Source: a bacterium
GTDB taxonomy: Bacteria > Fidelibacterota > Marinisomatia > Marinisomatales > Marinisomataceae
DNA: 8,730 nucleotides
Assembly: GCA_023255095.1 (NCBI GenBank)
Contig: JALRJJ010000130.1
Location: forward strand, 1 to 8,730
Direction: 5' to 3'
Shown here piece by piece: positions 1-5,027 of this stretch. Each line of letters opens with the position of its first letter. Within the stretch, counting starts at the first letter, position 1. The notes beneath the pieces were generated by a model. The model was not told where the DNA came from, did no database searches, and worked only from the letters and a program-made list of their open reading frames with translations. The translations under genes were made by a program, and so were the position numbers.

Positions 1-370
1 AAAAAAGCGCGTTTGTTTTTTGCAAACTGTTAGAATCATGGAAAATATCGCTGTCTTCCCATATGGTGACATAAGCTTCTTTGAAAGACTTTGAATGATT
101 ATAGCTTTTAACAATAAAGCGCTCTTCTCCGGCAACAATAATATCATATTCACCCGTAGATTGATCTTCACTAAAAACTTTTTCAATAGAAACCGTGCAA
201 CCAAAAATGAGGGAATCATTATTTTTTGTATTTACAATTCCAAATTTTTTATCGTTTTTTAAGCAATATTCAATCATTTTTTTGTATTTCTCTTCAAAAA
301 TATGTAGGGGAATTTTTTCGCCTGGTAAAACTACAAGCGGTAATGGGAAAATTGGAATTTTATCATTCAT
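1..370 (-). CDS. Lon N-terminal (LON substrate-binding) domain protein, 5' part only
   Basis: Reading the minus strand from ATG at 370-368 gives 123 codons without a stop before the window edge, so the C-terminus is missing. The N-terminus carries the LON-domain signature: IFPLPLVVLPGEKIPLHIF at residues 7-25, then EEKYKKMI, and FGIV just after residue 40. This matches the substrate-recognition domain of Lon protease and the stand-alone LON-domain proteins of about 200 residues. Stand-alone forms are often annotated as peptidase S16; they lack the ATPase and protease domains, and their biochemical role is unsettled. From this fragment I cannot exclude full-length Lon, although a start this close to the FPLP motif is common in the stand-alone family. 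It is divergent from the VOC gene at 420 across a 49-bp gap. No Shine-Dalgarno site precedes the start. The family call is firm; stand-alone status is inference. Confidence 0.85.
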   Translation of the reverse strand, partial: MNDKIPIFPLPLVVLPGEKIPLHIFEEKYKKMIEYCLKNDKKFGIVNTKNNDSLIFGCTVSIEKVFSEDQSTGEYDIIVAGEERFIVKSYNHSKSFKEAYVTIWEDSDIFHDSNSLQKTNALF

Positions 371-380
371 ATCTTGTATC

Positions 381-409
381 AAAATACATAAGGATTTATT
401 AAATTTCAA
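381..409 (-). promoter_or_regulatory. Candidate sigma70-type promoter for the LON-domain gene
   Basis: On the minus strand, TTGAAA (409-404) and TATTTT (386-381) are separated by 17 bp, a plausible -35/-10 pair. Transcription would begin around 374-370, at or within a few bases of the ATG at 370-368, leaving almost no leader. This fits the absence of a ribosome binding site. In such AT-rich DNA matches of this quality arise by chance, so this is only a candidate. Confidence 0.3.
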
Positions 410-419
410 AATCAAATTC

Positions 420-719
420 ATGAAAAAAAAAGATATTATAGATCATTTGGCAATATGTACTGATAACATTAGCCAGTCTGTTAACTGGTATTTGAAAGAA
501 TTTAATTGCGCTGTTCTTTACCAAGACGATTCATGGGCAATGCTAGAATTTGAAAATGTGAAGCTCGCACTTGTATTGCCTGAACAACACCCGTTTCATT
601 TTGCTATTCTCAAATCGAATGTTGAAGACTATGGTACCCCAGTTAAACATCGTGATGGATCAGTTTCTGTTTATGTTAAAGACAAGTCGGGAAACAACAT
701 TGAAATACTCAGGTATTAA
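420..719 (+). CDS. Small VOC-superfamily (glyoxalase/bleomycin-resistance fold) protein
   Basis: This 99-residue protein has the layout of one vicinal-oxygen-chelate module. An opening strand with DHLAI (His9) is followed by a helix containing VNWYLKEF and a strand AMLEFENVKLALV. HFAI (His60) comes next, and the protein ends in a VKDKSGNNIEILRY tail with Glu95. His9, His60 and Glu95 sit where VOC enzymes place metal ligands, so it may bind a divalent metal; the substrate cannot be read from sequence. The open frame continues upstream to 195, but that part lies antisense to the LON-domain gene and is not VOC-like. ATG at 420, opening with three lysines from a nine-A run, is therefore the better start. 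No Shine-Dalgarno site is visible. It is the first gene of a tight run, 3 bp before the DUF1295 gene. Glyoxalase, dioxygenase or a non-catalytic binding role are all possible. Confidence 0.8.
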   Translation: MKKKDIIDHLAICTDNISQSVNWYLKEFNCAVLYQDDSWAMLEFENVKLALVLPEQHPFHFAILKSNVEDYGTPVKHRDGSVSVYVKDKSGNNIEILRY

Positions 720-722
720 ATC

Positions 723-1601
723 ATGAAAAATATTTTGACATTTATTTTATTTCTTGCACTAATTATTACAATCATTTCCTACATATCAACGCCAGAAAAT
801 CAAATTCTACTGAATCATCACTTGCTTATAGGGTACTTTTTCGTTTTACTTTTTATGACATCCTTATGGATTTTAAGCCTGCTAGCAAAAGATGCCAGCA
901 TAGTGGATATTTTTTGGGGTCCAGCATTTATAGTATTAGCATCATCTTTATTTAGTTTAATGGAGGTTGAAAACAATGAAAGAGGTCAGTGGCTATTAGC
1001 GTTTATAACAATATGGGGATTGCGTCTTGCTTTTCATATTGGGATAAGAAATATTGGACATGGAGAGGACTTTAGATATGTTGAATGGAGAAAAGAGGGC
1101 GGAAAACAATATTGGATTATTAGTTTATTTAGAGTTTTTATATTGCAAGGATCTCTTGCAACCCTTATAGGTGTTTCAATTTACTTTGGCTATTTAAATA
1201 CTGCTTATTTCAGTAGCTTAGAAAAAATTGGATTATGTAGTTTTTTTATTTTTGGAATTTTATGGGAATCAATTAGTGATATTCAATTAATACAATTTCG
1301 TAAAAATCCTGAGAACAAAGGGAAGATTATACAATCGGGTTTATGGAAGTTTTCTAGACACCCAAACTATTTCGGCGATTTAATGGTCTGGGTTAGTATT
1401 TTTCTTTTTAGTGTTTCTAGTAAAAATTTTCTTTTTATAGCAATAAGCGCAATAAGTCCGTTGCTAATGGGTTTAATCTTTTATAAAATTACTGGCCCAA
1501 TTATGGACAGCGCATTAGCGTTAAGCAAGCCTGGGTATAAAGAGTATATGCAAAATTCAAATTCAATAATTCCAAGAATATTTAGGAGAAAAACAATATG
1601 A
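723..1601 (+). CDS. DUF1295 family integral membrane protein (steroid 5-alpha-reductase-like fold)
   Basis: This 292-residue, very hydrophobic protein has several predicted membrane segments, around residues 4-21, 33-54, 62-80, 90-108, 134-156, 168-185 and 219-255. It carries the DUF1295 landmarks: DASIVDIFWG (57-66), WGLRLAFHI (98-106), GEDFRY (114-119), FRKNPENKGK (192-201), SRHPNYFGD (211-219) and a C-terminal KPGYKEY (269-275). The family is related to steroid 5-alpha-reductase C-terminal and isoprenylcysteine methyltransferase-type membrane enzymes. In those enzymes the RHPNYFGD region lies by the cofactor site, but most bacterial DUF1295 members have no assigned reaction. The length is normal for the family. 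It begins 3 bp after the VOC stop, and its stop overlaps the cupredoxin start as ATGA, so the three genes look co-transcribed. Family call firm, substrate unknown. Confidence 0.88.
   Translation: MKNILTFILFLALIITIISYISTPENQILLNHHLLIGYFFVLLFMTSLWILSLLAKDASIVDIFWGPAFIVLASSLFSLMEVENNERGQWLLAFITIWGLRLAFHIGIRNIGHGEDFRYVEWRKEGGKQYWIISLFRVFILQGSLATLIGVSIYFGYLNTAYFSSLEKIGLCSFFIFGILWESISDIQLIQFRKNPENKGKIIQSGLWKFSRHPNYFGDLMVWVSIFLFSVSSKNFLFIAISAISPLLMGLIFYKITGPIMDSALALSKPGYKEYMQNSNSIIPRIFRRKTI
1584..1590 (+). promoter_or_regulatory. Shine-Dalgarno site of the cupredoxin gene
   Basis: AGGAGAA ends 7 bases before the ATG at 1598-1600. It is the only strong Shine-Dalgarno sequence I find before any start in this window. 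It supports 1598 as the real start even though the start overlaps the DUF1295 stop. Confidence 0.75.
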
Positions 1602-2035
1602 AAAAATGGATATCTATAGTAGTGATACTATTTTTTGTGGCATGTGGTGGAGCAAGCTCTGAGCCACAAATCATCAATATAGGATCGTTGGGATCTGAAA
1701 TGAAATATGATCTCAATGAGTTTACTGTAAAAGCTGGCGCACCTGTAAAAATAATTTTAAAAAACAATACTCCTTTAGAATACCAAGGAGACATGAAACA
1801 CAACATAGTTATTTTTAATGATGATTCTGCAGCAATGCAAATTATCAAACTAGCTGAAGGTAACGGAGGAAACCCTTACCCAGATGGTAGAATTTTGGCT
1901 TTTTCTTCTTTAATTGATAAACAAGAAGAGACTGTTTTAGAGTTTATTGCCCCCAAAAAACCTGGAAAATATCTCTATGTTTGCACTTTTATTGCACATG
2001 CAATGTCTATGAGAGGATACATGATAGTTGAATAA
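1598..2035 (+). CDS. Azurin/auracyanin-like cupredoxin, probable lipoprotein
   Basis: This 145-residue exported blue-copper protein has a short signal peptide (MKKW, then a hydrophobic stretch) ending in FVAC. Cys16 is the likely lipidated residue, although Phe at the -3 lipobox position is not the usual Leu. The mature part keeps the type-1 copper ligands of azurin: His68 in MKHNIVIF, then Cys129 and His134 in CTFIAH, and Met138 nine residues after the Cys as in azurin. Azurin-type proteins carry single electrons in the periplasm or on a membrane surface. The start overlaps the preceding stop (ATGA), so it is translated with the VOC/DUF1295 genes. The FTR1 iron permease lies 61 bp downstream. 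Cupredoxin partners of FTR1 permeases are known (EfeO, FtrB), so a role in ferrous-iron oxidation or electron transfer during uptake is possible, but it is inferred from neighbourhood alone. A respiratory electron carrier is the main alternative. Confidence 0.88.
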   Translation: MKKWISIVVILFFVACGGASSEPQIINIGSLGSEMKYDLNEFTVKAGAPVKIILKNNTPLEYQGDMKHNIVIFNDDSAAMQIIKLAEGNGGNPYPDGRILAFSSLIDKQEETVLEFIAPKKPGKYLYVCTFIAHAMSMRGYMIVE

Positions 2036-2053
2036 TTGAGACTAATTCTCAAT
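2035..2053 (+). promoter_or_regulatory. Probable Fur box (iron-repression operator) upstream of the FTR1 gene
   Basis: The 61-bp gap between the cupredoxin stop and the FTR1 start contains a perfect 7-bp inverted repeat, ATTGAGA (2035-2041) and TCTCAAT (2047-2053), around CTAAT. Its core TGAGACTAATTCTCA (2037-2051) differs by one base from TGAGAATnATTCTCA, a common variant of the 7-1-7 Fur-box core TGATAATnATTATCA. It lies 43 bp before the ATG of an iron permease, where a ferric uptake regulator would block transcription when iron is plentiful. The match is seen directly; Fur binding is inferred from the match and the downstream gene. It overlaps the last base of the cupredoxin stop codon. 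Confidence 0.65.
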
Positions 2054-2081
2054 AAATCTTTCTAAAAATATTTTTTTAACA

Positions 2082-2087
2082 TATATT
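2082..2087 (+). promoter_or_regulatory. Candidate -10 element of the FTR1 promoter
   Basis: TATATT matches TATAAT at five of six positions and ends 9 bases before the ATG at 2097. Initiation 7 to 10 bases downstream would give a leaderless or nearly leaderless mRNA, in keeping with the absence of a Shine-Dalgarno site. No good -35 sequence lies 17 bp upstream. The Fur-box palindrome sits about 28 bp upstream of this element. Confidence 0.3.
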
Positions 2088-2096
2088 CCGTTCTCA

Positions 2097-3011
2097 ATGG
2101 CTGAACTTTTAATAACTTTTAGAGAAACTTTAGAAGCTGCTTTAATTATAGGTATTCTATTCACTTTTATAGCTAAGACAGGTAAGGACTATCTAAAAAC
2201 CAGTGTCTTCGGAGGACTAACTTCTGCGATTGTTGCAAGCATTGTTTTTGCAATTTTCTTTCAATTAGTTTTAGGCGGTTTTACTGGAAAAACTGAAGCA
2301 ATTTTTGAAGGTGTTGTTATGATTGTTGCTGCTGTACTTCTTAGTTCAATGATTGTTTGGATGGCAAGAAATAAGAATGTTTCTGAAAGTCTCGAAAATC
2401 AAGCTTCAGCTGTGATAGAAAATAAAAAAAATGCAGCAAGAGGCATGTTTTTATTGGCTTTTGTATCTGTTTTCAGAGAAGGAATAGAAACTGTTTTATT
2501 TCTTTATGGTATATTTATTAAAGACAGTAACCTGTCTATTATCTCCTCTTTAGTTGGGATATTAATTGCGATCATTATAGGTTATTCAATTTTTATTCAG
2601 GGTAAAAGGGTCCCACTTAAAACATTTTTCAATATAACATCAGTATTGCTTATTTTTGTTGCAGCTGGCTTAGTATCTTATGGTATTCATGAATTTGAAG
2701 AAGCTGGCTTGGTCCCATATTACGGTCCAATTTGGGATATAAATTATCTACTCAATGAAAAAAGCACTATAGGAGTTTTTGCAAAGGGTCTTTTCGGTTA
2801 CAATGGTAATCCAAGTGCAATTGAAGCTATTGCATACTTACTAACTTTTGCCAGTGTATCATATCTTTGGTCCCAAGCATCTGCTATTCCACAAAAAATT
2901 CAAAAAAATAATCCGATTAATAATGACTCTTGCCCTTCTTGTTTTGAAGATGTTTCAAAAAAGGGTCAAGTTAAATGTTCAAACTGTAATTACGAACTAG
3001 ATCTCTCTTAA
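2097..3011 (+). CDS. FTR1-family high-affinity iron permease with C-terminal zinc-ribbon-like tail
   Basis: This 304-residue polytopic inner-membrane permease has the two iron-binding REXXE motifs of the oxidase-dependent Fe transporter (OFeT/FTR1/EfeU) family: RETLE (9-13) in the first membrane helix and REGIE (127-131) in the fourth. About seven hydrophobic segments are visible, around residues 4-26, 35-60, 68-90, 117-138, 146-168, 180-198 and 241-259. The FTR1-like SYGIHEFEEAGLVP stretch begins at 194. The family moves iron across the membrane, usually with an oxidase or cupredoxin partner. The start is fixed by RETLE at residue 9, as in homologues. Beyond the last helix is a tail unusual for the family: Cys279-x2-Cys282 and Cys294-x2-Cys297, a treble-clef or zinc-ribbon spacing ending in NYELDLS. 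Upstream is a probable Fur box. The last 15 bp overlap the convergent NUDIX gene. Confidence 0.93.
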   Translation: MAELLITFRETLEAALIIGILFTFIAKTGKDYLKTSVFGGLTSAIVASIVFAIFFQLVLGGFTGKTEAIFEGVVMIVAAVLLSSMIVWMARNKNVSESLENQASAVIENKKNAARGMFLLAFVSVFREGIETVLFLYGIFIKDSNLSIISSLVGILIAIIIGYSIFIQGKRVPLKTFFNITSVLLIFVAAGLVSYGIHEFEEAGLVPYYGPIWDINYLLNEKSTIGVFAKGLFGYNGNPSAIEAIAYLLTFASVSYLWSQASAIPQKIQKNNPINNDSCPSCFEDVSKKGQVKCSNCNYELDLS

Positions 3012-3635
3012 AATCTCTTTAAGTTCAGAAAGAATCATAGCTGTAGCTCCCCAAACTAAGCAATCTTTAAATTGAAATGCTGGCGCATTAAAAACTTTTG
3101 AATTAAATGAAATTTTCTTATGCGAAAAAATTTCTTCATTTAAAACTTCATCAACTTCTATTTCAAAAATATCAGATACTTCTTTTGGATTTAGTTTTAC
3201 TTTTGGTCTAACGCCTGCAAACCAAACTGAAGGAAAAATCTTATAGCCTGATACAGGAATATAAAGTGGCGAGAGAGATCCAATATATTCAATTTGATGT
3301 CGCTTGACCCCTATTTCTTCTTCTGCCTCTCGGGCTGCTGTCATCAGGATTGACTCTTTGCCATCAACGGAACCCCCGGGGAAAGAAATTTGCCCCTTGT
3401 GATGCTCTAAGCTATCTGATCGTTTAGTTAAATAAAATTTTATTGTTTGTTCAAAATTGAAAAGAATAATTGCAACTCCTGCCTTTTTATAATCTTTAGG
3501 ATTGAGAAAAAAATTTTCTGTATATGTGTCAATTGGAATAGCAGCCATTTTTTTTTGAGCTTCCCATCCGGGCAGGCTTTCTACATCAAGTCTTTCCTTT
3601 AAATAGTTTATTTTTTTATCTAGTTTCATAACCAT
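2997..3635 (-). CDS. NUDIX hydrolase, CoA pyrophosphatase type (NudL/NUDT7-like)
   Basis: This 212-residue soluble protein has a complete Nudix box at 88-110: Gly88, Glu94, then REAEEEIGV from Arg102, following G-x5-E-x7-RE-x2-EE-x-G. Just upstream, LTKR (69-72) followed by KGQISFPGG (80-88) is the UPF0035 motif that marks coenzyme A pyrophosphatases. VWGATAMIL (194-202) near the end also fits that family. Such enzymes split CoA or acyl-CoA into phosphopantetheine and 3',5'-ADP in a Mg-dependent reaction, helping CoA turnover. The length is typical. Two starts are possible: ATG at 3635-3633, or the in-frame ATG at 3629-3627 (Met3). The first overlaps the divergent HAD start, and neither has a ribosome binding site. 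The 3' end overlaps FTR1 by 15 bp. The family is clear; CoA specificity is inferred from the motif. Confidence 0.9.
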   Translation of the reverse strand: MVMKLDKKINYLKERLDVESLPGWEAQKKMAAIPIDTYTENFFLNPKDYKKAGVAIILFNFEQTIKFYLTKRSDSLEHHKGQISFPGGSVDGKESILMTAAREAEEEIGVKRHQIEYIGSLSPLYIPVSGYKIFPSVWFAGVRPKVKLNPKEVSDIFEIEVDEVLNEEIFSHKKISFNSKVFNAPAFQFKDCLVWGATAMILSELKEILREI

Positions 3636-4281
3636 GAAATATAATCATATAATATGGGATTGGAATGGTACATTGTTAAACGACCTAAGGTTGTGTGTGA
3701 CGATCTTAAACCTTTCTCTAGAAAAAAGAAGCATCCCTGCTATTACTATTGAGGACTATAAAAAAAAATTTTTATTTCCAATCAAATCTTTTTATGAAAA
3801 CATAGGATTTGATTTTGAAAAAGAATCCTTTGAGGATTCAAATGTGGAGTTTCATAAAAACTTTGAAAAAAATTTTAAAACTCTTGCTCTTCAGCCATAT
3901 GCCAAAGAAACAATTTCTTCAATAAAATCATTAAAAATAACTCAAAGCATCTTGTCTGCCACCATGCAAAACAAGCTTGTTGAGCAAGTTTCATTTTTTT
4001 CTCTTGAACCTTTTATTGACAATATTGTGGGTTTACAAAATACTCCTTCAGGATTTGGAAAAGAATACGAAGGAAGAGAGTTGCTTTCATATGTTGAAGT
4101 CCCTCTAGAAGAAACTATCATCATTGGCGACAGTATGCTCGATTTTAATGTTTCGAAAGCTCTTGGTATTGACTGTGCTTTGGTTCTGAATGGTCATAAC
4201 GATTATGAAAGATTAAAAAATACTGGTTCGCCAGTTTTTAAAAATATTAGAGATTTATTTAGTTGGCTTAAACAAACTTAA
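3634..4281 (+). CDS. HAD-superfamily hydrolase, phosphoglycolate-phosphatase-like, with DxN motif I
   Basis: This 215-residue protein has the four HAD motifs in order. Motif I is IIWDWNGTLLND with nucleophile Asp9, a helical cap region covers about 17-85, and motif II is SILSAT (Ser108). The motif III lysine is probably Lys143 in FGKEYEGRE, and motif IV is IIIGDSMLDF with Asp166 and Asp170. This is the layout of Gph-type phosphatases acting on small phosphorylated metabolites. In motif I the usual second Asp, the general acid/base two residues after the nucleophile, is Asn11. As I recall, a DWNGTL branch of HAD proteins with this change is widespread, so it need not mean loss of function, but it may alter activity. 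The ATG at 3634 overlaps the NUDIX start codon on the other strand, and no Shine-Dalgarno site is visible. The stop shares TTAA with the convergent SDR stop. Substrate unknown. Confidence 0.85.
   Translation: MKYNHIIWDWNGTLLNDLRLCVTILNLSLEKRSIPAITIEDYKKKFLFPIKSFYENIGFDFEKESFEDSNVEFHKNFEKNFKTLALQPYAKETISSIKSLKITQSILSATMQNKLVEQVSFFSLEPFIDNIVGLQNTPSGFGKEYEGRELLSYVEVPLEETIIIGDSMLDFNVSKALGIDCALVLNGHNDYERLKNTGSPVFKNIRDLFSWLKQT
3644..3649 (-). promoter_or_regulatory. Candidate -10 element for the NUDIX gene, inside the HAD coding sequence
   Basis: On the minus strand TATGAT (3649-3644) ends 8 bases before the ATG at 3635-3633. Initiation about 9 bases downstream would begin at or next to the A of the start codon, so the message may be leaderless. 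The element necessarily lies within the first codons of the divergent HAD gene, because no intergenic DNA exists between the two genes. Confidence 0.3.
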
Positions 4282-5027
4282 GTTGTTAGCCCTCCGTCAA
4301 TAGAAAATAAAGATCCAGTAATAAAGTTGGATCTTTCACTTGCCAAATATAACGCAATTCCAACAATATCTTTTGGTTCACCTATCCTGCCCTGAGGAAT
4401 TATTTTTAATAATTCATTAGAAATTTCTTCATTGTCCCAAAGTGCCTTGCTAAAATTTGTCCTTATTACTCCCGGAAGTATAGCATTGACATGAATATTG
4501 TCAGGAGCTAATTCTTTAGCTAACACTTTCGTGAGCATCATTACTGCAGACTTAGAAATGCTATATATTCCCAAGCCTTCCATCGGAGTTTTTCCTGCAA
4601 CCGATCCTATATTAATAATCTTTCCATATTTTTTTTGTTTCATTGTTGGGAAACATTGTTGAGCAAATTCAAAATAGCTATGTACGTTTACCTTGAAAAC
4701 TTTATCCCAGTCTTTTCCTGTTGATTTCATAATAGGACCAAAATATGGGCTAGCAGCTGCATTGTTGACCAAAATATCAATCGAGCTAAATTTTCTTAAG
4801 GTGAAATCAACGACTTCCTTAATTGAATTACTTTCCGCTGTATCGCATGTGATGATATTTAATGAAACACCCTCTTTGCTCGCACTTTCTAATGCTACAT
4901 CCAAATTTTCTTTTTTTCTGCTACAAATAACAACATTTGCACCATTACGAGCATAAGCTTTTGCTATTTCCAGGCCAATTCCTTTAGACCCTCCTGAAAT
5001 AATTGCTGTTTTATTTTGAAGAAACAT
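4278..5027 (-). CDS. Classical short-chain dehydrogenase/reductase (SDR), DHRS4/FabG-like
   Basis: This 249-residue single Rossmann-fold oxidoreductase has the NAD(P)-binding GGSKGIG at 12-18, NNAAAS from 88, Asn114, Ser142, and the catalytic YSISK (Tyr155, Lys159). It ends with the ITGSLFSIDGG signature. Ser-Tyr-Lys plus Asn is the full classical SDR tetrad. SRKKENL (36-42) after the second strand, with Arg37, favours NADPH. The substrate is a carbonyl or alcohol, unidentified; the NNAAASPYFGP stretch resembles DHRS4-like SDRs often found near fatty-acid genes. The frame stays open to ATG at 5066, but that adds 13 lysine-rich residues inside the upstream gene. ATG at 5027-5025 puts the Rossmann fold at the normal distance and overlaps the upstream stop as TAATG, a typical coupled arrangement. 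It is the last gene of a three-gene minus-strand operon. Its stop overlaps the HAD stop. Confidence 0.9.
   Translation of the reverse strand: MFLQNKTAIISGGSKGIGLEIAKAYARNGANVVICSRKKENLDVALESASKEGVSLNIITCDTAESNSIKEVVDFTLRKFSSIDILVNNAAASPYFGPIMKSTGKDWDKVFKVNVHSYFEFAQQCFPTMKQKKYGKIINIGSVAGKTPMEGLGIYSISKSAVMMLTKVLAKELAPDNIHVNAILPGVIRTNFSKALWDNEEISNELLKIIPQGRIGEPKDIVGIALYLASERSNFITGSLFSIDGGLTT

Noticed and set aside
195..419. Upstream extension of the VOC reading frame from ATG at 195, adding 75 residues
   Set aside because: It lies antisense to the LON-domain coding sequence, which has a clear family motif there, and the added residues do not resemble a VOC domain. The start at 420 gives a normal single VOC module.
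1582..1848. Minus-strand open frame opposite the cupredoxin
   Set aside because: Shadow frame antisense to a gene with intact copper ligands; no recognisable motif or ribosome binding site.
2035..2077. Palindrome plus downstream T-run as a Rho-independent terminator for the cupredoxin unit
   Set aside because: The stem is only 7 bp and mostly A/T, and the run of seven T begins about 17 bases after it, too far for an intrinsic terminator. The symmetry fits a Fur operator much better.
3942..4124. Minus-strand open frame inside the HAD gene
   Set aside because: 60 residues with no motif, fully inside a conserved coding sequence.
4693..4956. Plus-strand open frame opposite the downstream SDR
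   Set aside because: Antisense shadow of conserved SDR motifs, no supporting features.
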